Part shown: positions 23,635 through 30,272 of the stretch, piece after piece
How positions within the stretch are numbered: the stretch's first letter is position 1
How the letters are laid out: each line of letters begins with the position of its first letter
Assembly: GCA_963715995.1 (NCBI GenBank)
Contig: OY970283.1
Span: forward strand, 992,001-1,056,000
DNA from: DATBDN01 sp963715995
GTDB lineage: Bacteria > Actinomycetota > Thermoleophilia > Solirubrobacterales > Thermoleophilaceae
Reading direction: 5' to 3'
DNA length: 64,000 bases
Position numbers and translations under genes: made by a program
The notes under the pieces: generated by a model
What the model saw: only the letters and a program-made list of their open reading frames with translations
What the model was told of the DNA's origin: nothing
Databases searched by the model: none

Positions 23635-24100
23635 GGCCCGGGTCCGGCGGCGGGCTCAGCCGCTCGGTTGCCTCGGCGTCGCGTGGTATCCGCACTGTCT
23701 CGGCCGGCACGTCGTCCATCGGGCGCTTCGCCCGCTCGCGGATGCCTGCGCCTGCCACCACGGCCGCGCATGCGAGCGCCAGCAGGTTCTGGCCCAGCGA
23801 GCGGTCGAACAGGCGGATGAGGATCAGCAGGCCGCACCAGATCCCGGCCACCGCCACCGCCGTGCCGTCGCCGAAGGGCAGGTGGAACTGGTAGCCGTCG
23901 GCGCGGCGCTTGAGCAGCAGCAGCACGCCGAGCGCGGCCAGCACCTCGGCCGCCTCGACGAACGTGAACGGCCCGAAGGTGGAGACGATCAGCAGCAGTG
24001 AGCCGACGGCAGCCACGCGCTGCTCGGCGCCGAGCACGCGCCACGCAGGCCCCAGGCTGCGCGCGAACTCAGAGAGCCTGGCGACCGTCGAAGCCCGCAT
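23624..24100 (-). CDS. Membrane protein, four helices
   Basis: 158 residues. Hydrophobic segments include VAAVGSLLLIVSTFGPFTFVEA, VLAALGVLLLLKR, GTAVAVAGIWCGLLILIRLF and NLLALACAAVVAGAGI, followed by a Pro/Glu-rich cytoplasmic tail. The start lies inside the end of the DUF2203 gene (32-bp overlap), so the two are co-transcribed. No family recognised. Confidence 0.65.
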   Translation of the reverse strand: MRASTVARLSEFARSLGPAWRVLGAEQRVAAVGSLLLIVSTFGPFTFVEAAEVLAALGVLLLLKRRADGYQFHLPFGDGTAVAVAGIWCGLLILIRLFDRSLGQNLLALACAAVVAGAGIRERAKRPMDDVPAETVRIPRDAEATERLSPPPDPGPVP

Positions 24101-24446
24101 CGGTCTCGTGCCAGTAGCTGATCTCGTCCTCGCCCTCTTCCCAGCAGAGGTAGATCTCGTTCCCGTCGCGCAGTGCGGGGAAGTCCACCAGCCCGCGCTC
24201 GAGGTCGCGCACGATCACCTCCATCGCGTCAAGCTCGCCGGCTGCCGACTGAAGCTCCAGAAACGCCTCGGAGACGACCTTGCCCGGCTCACCACCGCCG
24301 TTGCCTGGGGTGGCCTCGCCGAGTGCCTCGCGCGCATCCTCGTCGGCGAACGAGTCACGGGCCTCGCGCAGCCGCTCGATTCGCTCCGAGACCCACGGCA
24401 GCGCCGCGTTCGCCTGGTCGAGGCTGTAGTGGCGAGCATGCTTCAC
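24069..24446 (-). CDS. DUF2203 family protein
   Basis: 125 residues, GTG start. The pattern HYSLDQANAALPWVSERIERLREARD, VVSEAFLELQSAAGELDAMEVIVRDLERGLVDFPALRDGNEIYLCWEEGEDEISYWHETDAGFDGR matches DUF2203: helical first half, then the invariant VDFPAxxxGxxVYLCWxxGExxIxxWHxxxxGFxGR core. The biochemical role of the family is unknown. A TAAGGT hexamer lies 9 nt upstream on its strand. Confidence 0.88.
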   Translation of the reverse strand: MKHARHYSLDQANAALPWVSERIERLREARDSFADEDAREALGEATPGNGGGEPGKVVSEAFLELQSAAGELDAMEVIVRDLERGLVDFPALRDGNEIYLCWEEGEDEISYWHETDAGFDGRQAL

Positions 24447-24455
24447 CCCGCAGCG

Positions 24456-24474
24456 ACCTTAGCCGGGATAGGTT
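24456..24474. promoter_or_regulatory. Divergent -10 pair between DUF2203 and a small gene
   Basis: The minus strand has TAAGGT (complement of 24456-24461), 9 nt before the GTG at 24446. The plus strand has TAGGTT (24469-24474), 6 nt before the ATG at 24481. Start codons are 34 bp apart. Confidence 0.45.
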
Positions 24475-24480
24475 GGGCCC

Positions 24481-24660
24481 ATGGCGGATGAGATCGGCTA
24501 CACGATTCACCTGACTCCACCGCAGCTGAAGGTCGTCCACACCGCGCTCAAGTCGCTGCTCGACGACTTCGGCCACGACGAGGCGGACGTCACGCGCGCG
24601 ATCCACGAGGTGCTCGACAAGCTGCCCGACGAGCACTCGATCCGCGCGATCGAGTTCTAG
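24481..24660 (+). CDS. Small conserved-looking protein, 59 aa
   Basis: 59 residues: MADEIGYTIHLTPPQLKVV, HTALKSLLDDFGHDEADV, TRAIHEVLDKLPDEHSIRAI. It is acidic, with amphipathic helices and no membrane segment. Evidence that it is real: a well-placed TAGGTT promoter, sensible composition, and a stop that shares CTAG with the convergent gene's stop, a recurrent arrangement here. Function unknown. Confidence 0.65.
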   Translation: MADEIGYTIHLTPPQLKVVHTALKSLLDDFGHDEADVTRAIHEVLDKLPDEHSIRAIEF

Positions 24661-24974
24661 TCGATAGGGATGTCCTCGACGCTCGGCTCCGAGGGCAGGC
24701 GTTCGAGCCGCTCGAGGTACCAGTCGATCAGCGCACGCAGGGTCATCAGCACCTCGCGCAGCAGCGTGTTGAACTGATCCTCGAGCTCGCGCGGCAGGCC
24801 GCGTCGCGCGGCCTCCAGCAGCATGAACAGCGGCTGGAAGTCCAGCCGCGGCCCGCGCAGCGGACCCTGGGCCCCGAACGGCGGGGGCGGGATCGCGCCG
24901 GGGTCGTCGGTGTCGGCGTACGGCGCCTCCCAGTGCGCCCAGGCCTCCTCAGGGGGGTCAGTGTGCGTCGCCAC
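24657..24974 (-). CDS. Conserved hypothetical protein downstream of the ArsA-like gene
   Basis: 105 residues, GTG start overlapping the end of the ArsA-like gene by 17 bp. Acidic/Pro-rich N-terminus (MATHTDPPEEAWAHWEAPYA) and a helical C-terminal half (LFMLLEAARRGLPRELEDQ, FNTLLREVLMTLRALIDWYL). Translational coupling suggests it works with the ATPase. Its stop shares CTAG with the opposite gene. Confidence 0.65.
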   Translation of the reverse strand: MATHTDPPEEAWAHWEAPYADTDDPGAIPPPPFGAQGPLRGPRLDFQPLFMLLEAARRGLPRELEDQFNTLLREVLMTLRALIDWYLERLERLPSEPSVEDIPID

Positions 24975-26148
24975 TCGGCTCCTTCTCGAAGGTCACGTTC
25001 AGCGCGCCGTCCTCGAAGCGCGCTCCGGCCGGACGGTACGCGGACAGCGCCTGCGGGAGCAAGATCGTGCGCTTCTGGCTGCCGACGCGCACCACCACCT
25101 CCATGCCGATCTTCTTCAGCGACACGTCCGCCTTCTCCGCGAACGGCAGCGCCAGGCGCAGGTTCGCGGTGCCGTTGTGGGTCACGAGCTCCTGCGTGAG
25201 CTCGCTGAACAGCACCGAGGCGGCGTCACTGTCGGCGAACAGCACGTCCCCGAGGCGGTCGAGCATCTCGGGGCCGATGACCTCCTGCTCGAAGTAGGGC
25301 GCGGTCAGGATCGGCACCGGGGAGAACGCCGAGCGCACCAGCTCCATCTGGCGCTTGTGCGTCTCAGCCCAGCCGCCGAAGTAGCCGCCCGCGACGTCGT
25401 CGGGGAAGATGCGGTTGACCACCACGGCGTCGGTCAAGTAGCCGTACAGGTTCAGGTAGGTGAACGTGCGCATCGCCTCGCGCACCACCATCCGGTCCGG
25501 GTTCATCACGAGCCTGATCGAGGTCGTCGAGCGGTCGCGCAGGATCGTGTTCATCTCGACCAGGTTGCGCACCAGGCGCTGGACGTCGTCCATCACCGCC
25601 TCGGTGGGCATCGGGATGTCCAGCAGCGTGCGCGCGAACGGCCGCGCGGCGGCCATCAGGCGGCGCTCCCACGGGAAGACCTTCTCGAGCCACCACGTGC
25701 AGACGTCCGGGAACGACAGCAGCCGCAGCGTCTCGCCTGTGGGCGCGCAGTCGACGATGATCGCGTCGAAGTCGCTCTCCTCGTGGTGACGCTTGATCTG
25801 GAGCAGCGAGAACAGCTCGTCCATGCCGGGCGGCACGGTCAGCTCCTCCGCGGAGATGCGGTCGACGCCGTGCTCGGCCAGCAGTTCGCCGAGCCATTCC
25901 TGGACCGATTCCCAGTTGCGCTCCATCTCCTCCTGCGCCTGGACCTCCTGGCCCCAGAGCAGATCGCCGCACGGCGTGGGCTCGCTGCCGAGCTCCGTCT
26001 CGAGCGAATCCGAGAGCGAGTGAGCCGGGTCGGTCGAGAGCACGATCGTGCGCAGGCCGGCCCGCGCGCAGCGGCGCGCGGTCGCCGCGGCGACGCTCGT
26101 CTTGCCGACGCCGCCCTTGCCTGTGTAGAGGATTGTGCGTGGGGCCAT
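24958..26148 (-). CDS. ArsA/Get3-family ATPase
   Basis: 396 residues. The deviant Walker A RTILYTGKGGVGKTSVAAAT starts at residue 4. VLSTDPAHSLSDSL is switch I, DFDAIIVDCAPTGETLRLLSFPD is switch II, and VVVNRIFPDD is near the guanine/adenine-recognition loop. The C-terminal beta domain ends LPQALSAYRPAGARFEDGALNVTF, typical of actinobacterial ArsA-like proteins that are not linked to arsenic genes. No ArsB, ArsC or ArsR is nearby, so arsenite efflux is unlikely; membrane-protein targeting or another chaperone-like role is possible. Confidence 0.85.
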   Translation of the reverse strand: MAPRTILYTGKGGVGKTSVAAATARRCARAGLRTIVLSTDPAHSLSDSLETELGSEPTPCGDLLWGQEVQAQEEMERNWESVQEWLGELLAEHGVDRISAEELTVPPGMDELFSLLQIKRHHEESDFDAIIVDCAPTGETLRLLSFPDVCTWWLEKVFPWERRLMAAARPFARTLLDIPMPTEAVMDDVQRLVRNLVEMNTILRDRSTTSIRLVMNPDRMVVREAMRTFTYLNLYGYLTDAVVVNRIFPDDVAGGYFGGWAETHKRQMELVRSAFSPVPILTAPYFEQEVIGPEMLDRLGDVLFADSDAASVLFSELTQELVTHNGTANLRLALPFAEKADVSLKKIGMEVVVRVGSQKRTILLPQALSAYRPAGARFEDGALNVTFEKEPSGDAH

Positions 26149-26157
26149 GGGGCGCTG

Positions 26158-26163
26158 ACTCTA
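26158..26163 (-). promoter_or_regulatory. -10 hexamer TAGAGT for the ArsA-like gene
   Basis: The complement of 26158-26163 reads TAGAGT, 9 nt before the ATG at 26148, in a 39-bp divergent intergenic region. Confidence 0.4.
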
Positions 26164-26175
26164 AAAGAGGTGGTC

Positions 26176-26181
26176 TAGGCT
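26176..26181 (+). promoter_or_regulatory. -10 hexamer TAGGCT for the lipoprotein gene
   Basis: TAGGCT ends 6 nt before the GTG at 26188 (9 nt before the ATG at 26191). No ribosome-binding site lies between. Confidence 0.45.
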
Positions 26182-26187
26182 GGCGGC

Positions 26188-27237
26188 GTGATGCTGCGCA
26201 CCTACCGCTTTACGACCCTTGTCGTCCTCGCCCTGATCGCCTCGTTCGCCGCTGCCTGCGGCAGCTCGAGTTCGGGCAACGTGAAGGACACGCTCGACCA
26301 GGCGTTCTCCACGCCGATCAGAAGCGCGCGGATCGACCTCGAGATATCGCTCAACCTGAACGGCGTCAAGCAGCTGAACGGCCCGGTCAAGCTCAGTATC
26401 CAGGGCCCGTACGAGAGCGGCGGCAGCCAGACCATCCCCAAGACCGATTGGAACATCGCGGCCAGCGCGGCCGGTCAGAACTTCACCGCCGGCTTCATCT
26501 CCACCGGCGACGACGCCTGGGTCGGATTCCAGGGCCAGAACTACGAAGTCGGCAAGCAGGTCGTCGCCCAGATCAACAGCCAGATCAAGCAGGCGGCCGG
26601 GTCCAGCAAGAAGAAGGGCCTGTCCCAGTTCGGGATCGACCCGCGCGACTGGCTCACGAACTCGAAGGACGAGGGCTCGCAGAAGATCGCCGGGGTCGAC
26701 ACCGACCACGTCTCGTCCGAGCTCGACGTGCCGAGGTTCCTGGACGACCTCAACAAGGTCGTCCAGAAGGCCGGCGGCAGCGTGGGCGGCACGACCGTGC
26801 CCCAGCTCACCGACGCCCAGAAGAAGCAGATCCAGGACGTCGTGAAGAACCCGCGTTTCGACGTCTACGTCGGCAAGAGCGATCACGTGATGCGCCGTCT
26901 GTCGGCTGACCTCTCGTTCACGGTGCCGAGCAACAAGCAGACCCAGCTCGGCGGGCTGAAGAGCGGCACGCTGTCGTTCTCGATCGACTTCGCGGACGTC
27001 GGCAAGTCGCAGACGATCAAGGCGCCCGCGAACGCGAAGCCCCTCAGCGAGCTCACGAGCCAGCTCGGCGGACTCGGCAGCGCACTCGGCGGATCGTCGA
27101 GCGGCAGCTCGTCCGGATCAGGCTCGAGCTCGGGCACCCCAAGCTCAGCCGCACTTCAGAAGTACTCCGCATGTCTCCAGAAGGCCGACCCGAGCAAGCC
27201 GGCCGAGCTGCAGAAGTGCGCGGCGCTGTTGAAGTAG
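26188..27237 (+). CDS. Secreted lipoprotein, LppX/LprG-like fold suspected
   Basis: 349 residues. The start is GTG at 26188 or the adjacent ATG at 26191. A lipoprotein signal peptide ends SFAAACGSS (Cys anchored). The mature protein begins with a DTLDQAFSTPIRSARIDLEISLNL segment, continues with GTGDDAWVGFQGQNYEVGKQVVAQIN-like strands (here STGDDAWVGFQGQNYEVG), and contains KIAGVDTDHVSSELDVPRFL. This layout is reminiscent of LppX/LprG lipid-carrier lipoproteins, but that is a fold guess. A Gly/Ser-rich linker (residues about 290-320) and a two-cysteine C-terminal segment (YSACLQKADPSKPAELQKCA) end it. Confidence 0.75.
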   Translation: MMLRTYRFTTLVVLALIASFAAACGSSSSGNVKDTLDQAFSTPIRSARIDLEISLNLNGVKQLNGPVKLSIQGPYESGGSQTIPKTDWNIAASAAGQNFTAGFISTGDDAWVGFQGQNYEVGKQVVAQINSQIKQAAGSSKKKGLSQFGIDPRDWLTNSKDEGSQKIAGVDTDHVSSELDVPRFLDDLNKVVQKAGGSVGGTTVPQLTDAQKKQIQDVVKNPRFDVYVGKSDHVMRRLSADLSFTVPSNKQTQLGGLKSGTLSFSIDFADVGKSQTIKAPANAKPLSELTSQLGGLGSALGGSSSGSSSGSGSSSGTPSSAALQKYSACLQKADPSKPAELQKCAALLK

Positions 27238-27256
27238 GGCGTGCCGGGCGGCCGTC

Positions 27257-27724
27257 GTGCTGTCGGATCGCCCTGTCTGGGCTGTGTCATCCAAGGACCT
27301 CACCGCTCCCAAAGGGATCCCGCGCCGAAACCTGGCGGCGATTGCCGTGCTCATGCTGGCCCTCGCGATCACGGGCAGTGTCCTTTGGGCCCACCGATCG
27401 CGGGATCCAATCTCGCGGGTCGAAGGCGCCTTTTCTTGGCCGCACTGCGCGTCGATCTCGCGGCTCGAGCCTGGCGAGTACGCGGCCGAAGGAGCGACTA
27501 GAAGCGCAGCACTCAGATGCGAAGCGATCGGGCCGGTGGTCCAGTGGGGCCGTTTCGCAGACGGGGCGAGGGCGCGGCGCGCAATCCCTGCGCCGCCAGA
27601 CAGTCTGGGGCCCGCGCGCTATTGCGTAGATGGATCAGAGATCGTGAGCTCGCGCGACTTTGATAGGCGCGCTTTCGCAACTGCCTGCGCGCGTCTCGAT
27701 GGCCGCGTCGTCGCCGCGCGTTAG
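27257..27724 (+). CDS. Membrane-anchored exported protein, paralogue of the gene at 37777
   Basis: 155 residues, GTG start uncertain. A basic n-region and one hydrophobic helix (LAAIAVLMLALAITGSVLWA) anchor an extracytoplasmic domain of about 100 residues with four cysteines. The C-terminal pattern ARYCVDGSEIVSSRDFDRRAFATACARLDGRV aligns with GRYCAGDTEIVVDIDF..DFNVLCARLGWRL of the small gene downstream of the giant amidase exoprotein. Here it stands alone, next to repeat element 3. Function unknown; see the findings for an immunity-like interpretation. Confidence 0.6.
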   Translation: MLSDRPVWAVSSKDLTAPKGIPRRNLAAIAVLMLALAITGSVLWAHRSRDPISRVEGAFSWPHCASISRLEPGEYAAEGATRSAALRCEAIGPVVQWGRFADGARARRAIPAPPDSLGPARYCVDGSEIVSSRDFDRRAFATACARLDGRVVAAR

Positions 27725-27740
27725 ACGCAGCACGGGGCCC

Positions 27741-27754
27741 TGCCTGCGGCTAAG
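27741..27754. repeat. 14-bp direct repeat, left copy
   Basis: TGCCTGCGGCTAAG, identical to 28140-28153. The two copies bracket repeat element 3. Confidence 0.7.
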
Positions 27755-27914
27755 AGGCCGTCTCAAAACCCGCCGCGCGCCCGCCGCGCTCGTCTGCGGT
27801 TCCGCTCGCGCGCTCTACCGCGGGCTTGCTCTGGCGCTGCGGCGCGCAAACTGCTTCGGCTAAGGGGTGGCTGATCTGGCGCTTGCGGCGGTCGCGGGGC
27901 GGTCATTTGGGTCG

Positions 27915-27959
27915 GCTGTGCGACATTTGCCACCCGTGCGGTGGTTTATGTCGCACAGC
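27915..27959. repeat. TGTGCGACA palindrome, copy 3
   Basis: Arms GCTGTGCGACA and TGTCGCACAGC with an inner CCAC/GTGG stem. The right half is identical to copies 1 and 2. Confidence 0.85.
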
Positions 27960-27968
27960 GTCCGAAGT

Positions 27969-28020
27969 CGATCGTTGGGGACTTCTTGACCCCCTGGGGT
28001 CAGCTTCTCCCCAACGATCG
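27969..28020. repeat. Long interrupted palindrome in element 3
   Basis: 13-bp outer arms (CGATCGTTGGGGA, TCCCCAACGATCG) and an inner TGACCCC/GGGGTCA stem, separated by a small internal loop. Related to the perfect palindrome at 15412-15463 through the shared CGTTGGGGACTT. Confidence 0.8.
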
Positions 28021-28139
28021 CTCCAGGCGGGGGGACCTCGGCGCGTGCGGACGGGGGCAGGCGCCAGTTCAGCCACCGCTTGGCCGCGCAGGTTGCGCCC
28101 CGAGGCGCCAGAGCGAGCCCGCAGAGATCGCGGCGTGCG

Positions 28140-28153
28140 TGCCTGCGGCTAAG
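28140..28153. repeat. 14-bp direct repeat, right copy
   Basis: Identical to 27741-27754. It contains the stop codon of the cax gene (CTA at 28149-28151). Confidence 0.7.
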
Positions 28154-29264
28154 CCGCGAAGAACAGGATCCCCACCAGCACGTACGCGGCCAGCAGCTTC
28201 ACGCCCTCGAACCAGTTCGAGCGCCCCTCGTGCACGAGGTAGCCGGCTATCCAGGCCGCCCCGATCATCGCCGCGATCTCGTATCCGTTGAAGACGAGCG
28301 GCATCGGGAACGGGCCAAGCACGAACGAGCAGAGCACGAGCACCGGCGCCACGAACAGCGCCACCTGTGCGGCTGAGCCGATGGCGATGTTCATCGCCAG
28401 GTCCATCTGCTGCTTGCGCGCGACCGTGACCGCGACCCAGTGCTCGGCCGCGTTGCCCGCGATCGCCACGACCACCGCGCCCATGAAGAAGTCGGACAGC
28501 CCGGCGGCGTTAGCCGCGCCCTCGATCGAGCCGACCAGGATCTCCGAGATGACCGCCACGGCCACGCCGGCGATCGCCAGCGCTATCACGGCGCGCTTCA
28601 TCGTCCAGCCGTCGGGCTCGTCGCCGGGCTCCTCGTGGAACGGGTTGAACAGCTCGCGGTGCGTTCGCAGCGAGAAGATCAGCCCGGCGCAATAGACGCC
28701 GATCAGCACCACGGCGATGGCAAGCGACAGGTGCTCGCTGGCGGCGGAGAAGTGGAAGTTCTTCACGCCCACGTGCGGCAGGTGGTGGCCGTCGGAGAGC
28801 TCGTAGACCATCGGCAGCGCCAGCGCGAACACGCCCACGATCAGCATCGCCGCCTGGGCATGGGCCATGCCGAGCGTGAAGCGCTGCTCGCGGTACTCGT
28901 GGCCTTCCGCCCGCGGCGCCTTCAGGCCGCCGAAGAACATCGCGGCGCCCATGACCAGCAGCACGTTCGAGATGATCGAGCCGGCGATCGATGCCTTCGT
29001 CACTTCGTGCAGTCCCTTGCCGAGCGCGAACAGCGCCACGATCAGCTCCGGAGCGTTGCCGAAGGTCACGTTCAGCAGGCCGCCGACGCCGGGGCCCGCG
29101 CGTCCCGCGGCCTCCTCGGTGGCGCGTCCCATCAGGGCCGCGGCCGGGATCAGCGCAAGCGCCGCGCTGAAGAAGACCAGCGTGTCGGAGGCGTTCGCCA
29201 CGTCGAGGGCGATCGCCGTGGGTATGAAGACAGCCAGTACGTACTGCGGTCGCACCACCGGCAC
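28149..29264 (-). CDS. cax: Calcium/proton exchanger (CaCA superfamily, Cax)
   Basis: 371 residues, about 11 membrane segments. The two inverted alpha-repeats that bind the cation are clear: LLNVTFGNAPELIVALFALGKGLHEVTKASIAGSIISNVLL in the first half and MGAVVVAIAGNAAEHWVAVTVARKQQMDLAMNIAIGSAAQ in the second. The GNAPE and GNAAEH motifs contain the expected acidic residues. It exchanges Ca2+ (or another divalent cation) for H+ across the inner membrane. The central loop (residues about 195-220) is acidic (NPFHEEPGDEPDG). It ends at repeat element 3. Confidence 0.92.
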   Translation of the reverse strand: MPVVRPQYVLAVFIPTAIALDVANASDTLVFFSAALALIPAAALMGRATEEAAGRAGPGVGGLLNVTFGNAPELIVALFALGKGLHEVTKASIAGSIISNVLLVMGAAMFFGGLKAPRAEGHEYREQRFTLGMAHAQAAMLIVGVFALALPMVYELSDGHHLPHVGVKNFHFSAASEHLSLAIAVVLIGVYCAGLIFSLRTHRELFNPFHEEPGDEPDGWTMKRAVIALAIAGVAVAVISEILVGSIEGAANAAGLSDFFMGAVVVAIAGNAAEHWVAVTVARKQQMDLAMNIAIGSAAQVALFVAPVLVLCSFVLGPFPMPLVFNGYEIAAMIGAAWIAGYLVHEGRSNWFEGVKLLAAYVLVGILFFAA

Positions 29265-29269
29265 GGACC

Positions 29270-29614
29270 TTATTCGTCCGCGGCCGCGTGCTCCTCATCC
29301 TCGTCGCCGAAGCCGGGACGGTCGTCGTCATCGTCGTCCTCATCCTCGGCGTCCTCGTCCTCGGGATCGCGCCCGTCACTGCCGCGGAAGGTGGCCTGGA
29401 AGTTCTCGAGCATCTCGTCGCGCTGGGCCTCGTCGACGGGGACGTCGTCGCTCAGCAGCACCCAGTCGGCGCCCTCGAACTCCTCCATGTTGAAGATCTC
29501 GGAGTCGATCGACGAGGAGTCGTCGACGACGACAAGCACCTCGGTCTGCGGGTTGAAATAGGTACCCGCGCGGTTCGACAGCTCTTCGAGCTCATAGCGT
29601 CGGTCTCGTGCCAT
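29270..29614 (-). CDS. Acidic hypothetical protein
   Basis: 114 residues, 5 bp upstream of cax and on the same strand. The ordered part MARDRRYELEELSNRAGTYFNPQTEVLVVVDDSSSIDSEIFNMEEFEGADWVLLSDD resembles a small alpha/beta domain. The C-terminal third is a run of Asp/Glu (DPEDEDAEDEDDDDDDRPG), possibly a cation-binding or disordered tail. That would suit a partner of a Ca2+ exchanger, but this is inference. Upstream GGTATAGATACC is a palindrome containing a TATAGAT -10-like sequence. Confidence 0.65.
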   Translation of the reverse strand: MARDRRYELEELSNRAGTYFNPQTEVLVVVDDSSSIDSEIFNMEEFEGADWVLLSDDVPVDEAQRDEMLENFQATFRGSDGRDPEDEDAEDEDDDDDDRPGFGDEDEEHAAADE

Positions 29615-29646
29615 AGGGCGGTATCTATACCGAAAACGCCGGCGTT

Positions 29647-30072
29647 TCAGCCTCCAAGGTCGCGCAGCTGACGCTCGACCTCGGCCTCGACGTCGAGCGC
29701 GTCCTCTCCGCGCCGCTGTCGCCGCTCATTGCGCGCGATCACGAGCTGGCGCACCTCATCGCGCAGACCCGCGTCCGCGACCGGCGGCGGGCGCAGCAGT
29801 GCAGCCACCTCCGCGTCGACGTCCAGCGGTGCCTCGCCGCGCGCCTGGGCGCGGTCGGATCGCGCCTGGACCATCTGCCGCACCTCCTCGGCCTGCTCGG
29901 CGCGAGCCGCCGCGCTCCCCGCCTTCGGCCCGGGGCGGACGTCGTCGCGGTCGAGCGCGAACGCACCCTTCCCGATCGAGCTGTAGACGTTCCCGCTGCC
30001 GATGTAGCTCACGACCGCCGCCACCGCGGCGACAACCGCGATGGCGATGAAGGCGATCCCGAATGCGTCCAC
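29647..30072 (-). CDS. Small membrane protein with duplicated acidic helices
   Basis: 141 residues, GTG start. One N-terminal helix (IAFIAIAVVAAVAAVVSYI) is followed by SGNVYSSIGKGAFALDRDD and two similar cytoplasmic repeats: EEVRQMVQARSDRAQARGEAPLDVDAEVAALL and DEVRQLVIARNERRQRRGEDALDVEAEVERQL. These RRxxRGExPLDVxAEVxxxL repeats are common in small actinobacterial proteins. Function unknown. Confidence 0.65.
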   Translation of the reverse strand: MDAFGIAFIAIAVVAAVAAVVSYIGSGNVYSSIGKGAFALDRDDVRPGPKAGSAAARAEQAEEVRQMVQARSDRAQARGEAPLDVDAEVAALLRPPPVADAGLRDEVRQLVIARNERRQRRGEDALDVEAEVERQLRDLGG

Positions 30073-30077
30073 GCGGG

Positions 30078-30084
30078 TAGTTTG
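30078..30084. promoter_or_regulatory. Overlapping divergent -10 elements (TAGTTTG)
   Basis: The plus strand has TAGTTT (30078-30083), 6 nt before the ATG at 30090. The minus strand has CAAACT (complement of 30079-30084), 6 nt before the GTG at 30072. Only 17 bp separate the two start codons. Confidence 0.45.
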
Positions 30085-30089
30085 ACCGC

Positions 30090-30221
30090 ATGTGGAAGCG
30101 GCTCCGCCGCCGGACCCTGGCGCCGAGCCTGGCCGTCTACCCCGAGCAGCTCGGGTTGCTGCTGATCTCGCTGATCGTGATCGCGGGCGGCATTTGGGCG
30201 ATCGCGCGGCTCGTCCTGTAG
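30090..30221 (+). CDS. 43-aa single-helix membrane protein
   Basis: MWKRLRRRTLAPSLAVYPEQ, then LGLLLISLIVIAGGIWAIAR and LVL. Basic N-terminus and one hydrophobic helix. It is too short for routine gene callers, but it has a precisely placed TAGTTT promoter and typical codon use. Function unknown. Confidence 0.55.
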   Translation: MWKRLRRRTLAPSLAVYPEQLGLLLISLIVIAGGIWAIARLVL

Positions 30222-30233
30222 CCTCCGGTCGTT

Positions 30234-30258
30234 CGTTGACTGACCAATCAATCGGTAG
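30234..30258. promoter_or_regulatory. Possible operator/promoter of the acyl-CoA dehydrogenase gene
   Basis: GTTGACTGACCAATCAATCG followed by GTAGC contains a TTGACT -35-like hexamer and an imperfect dyad (TGACC ... CGGTA). The dyad is of the type bound by TetR-family fatty-acid regulators. No regulator gene is adjacent. Confidence 0.3.
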
Positions 30259-30272
30259 CCGAAGGAGCGTCT

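Larger units (their letters stand above)
27755..28139. repeat. Inverted-repeat element 3 (non-coding, MITE-like)
   Basis: This fills the gap between convergent genes. Terminal inverted repeats lie at about 27818-27880 and 28068-28125 (GCTCTGGCGC...GGTGGCTGA arms). A TGTGCGACA palindrome (27915-27959) and a second long palindrome (27969-28020, arms CGATCGTTGGGGA) are inside. Same organisation as elements 1 and 2, no 23-bp tandem repeat. No credible coding frame. Confidence 0.75.

Noticed and set aside
24958..26148. Arsenite efflux ATPase
   Set aside because: ArsA family is clear, but there are no ars partner genes and the C-terminus is of the actinobacterial non-arsenic type, so no arsA symbol was given.
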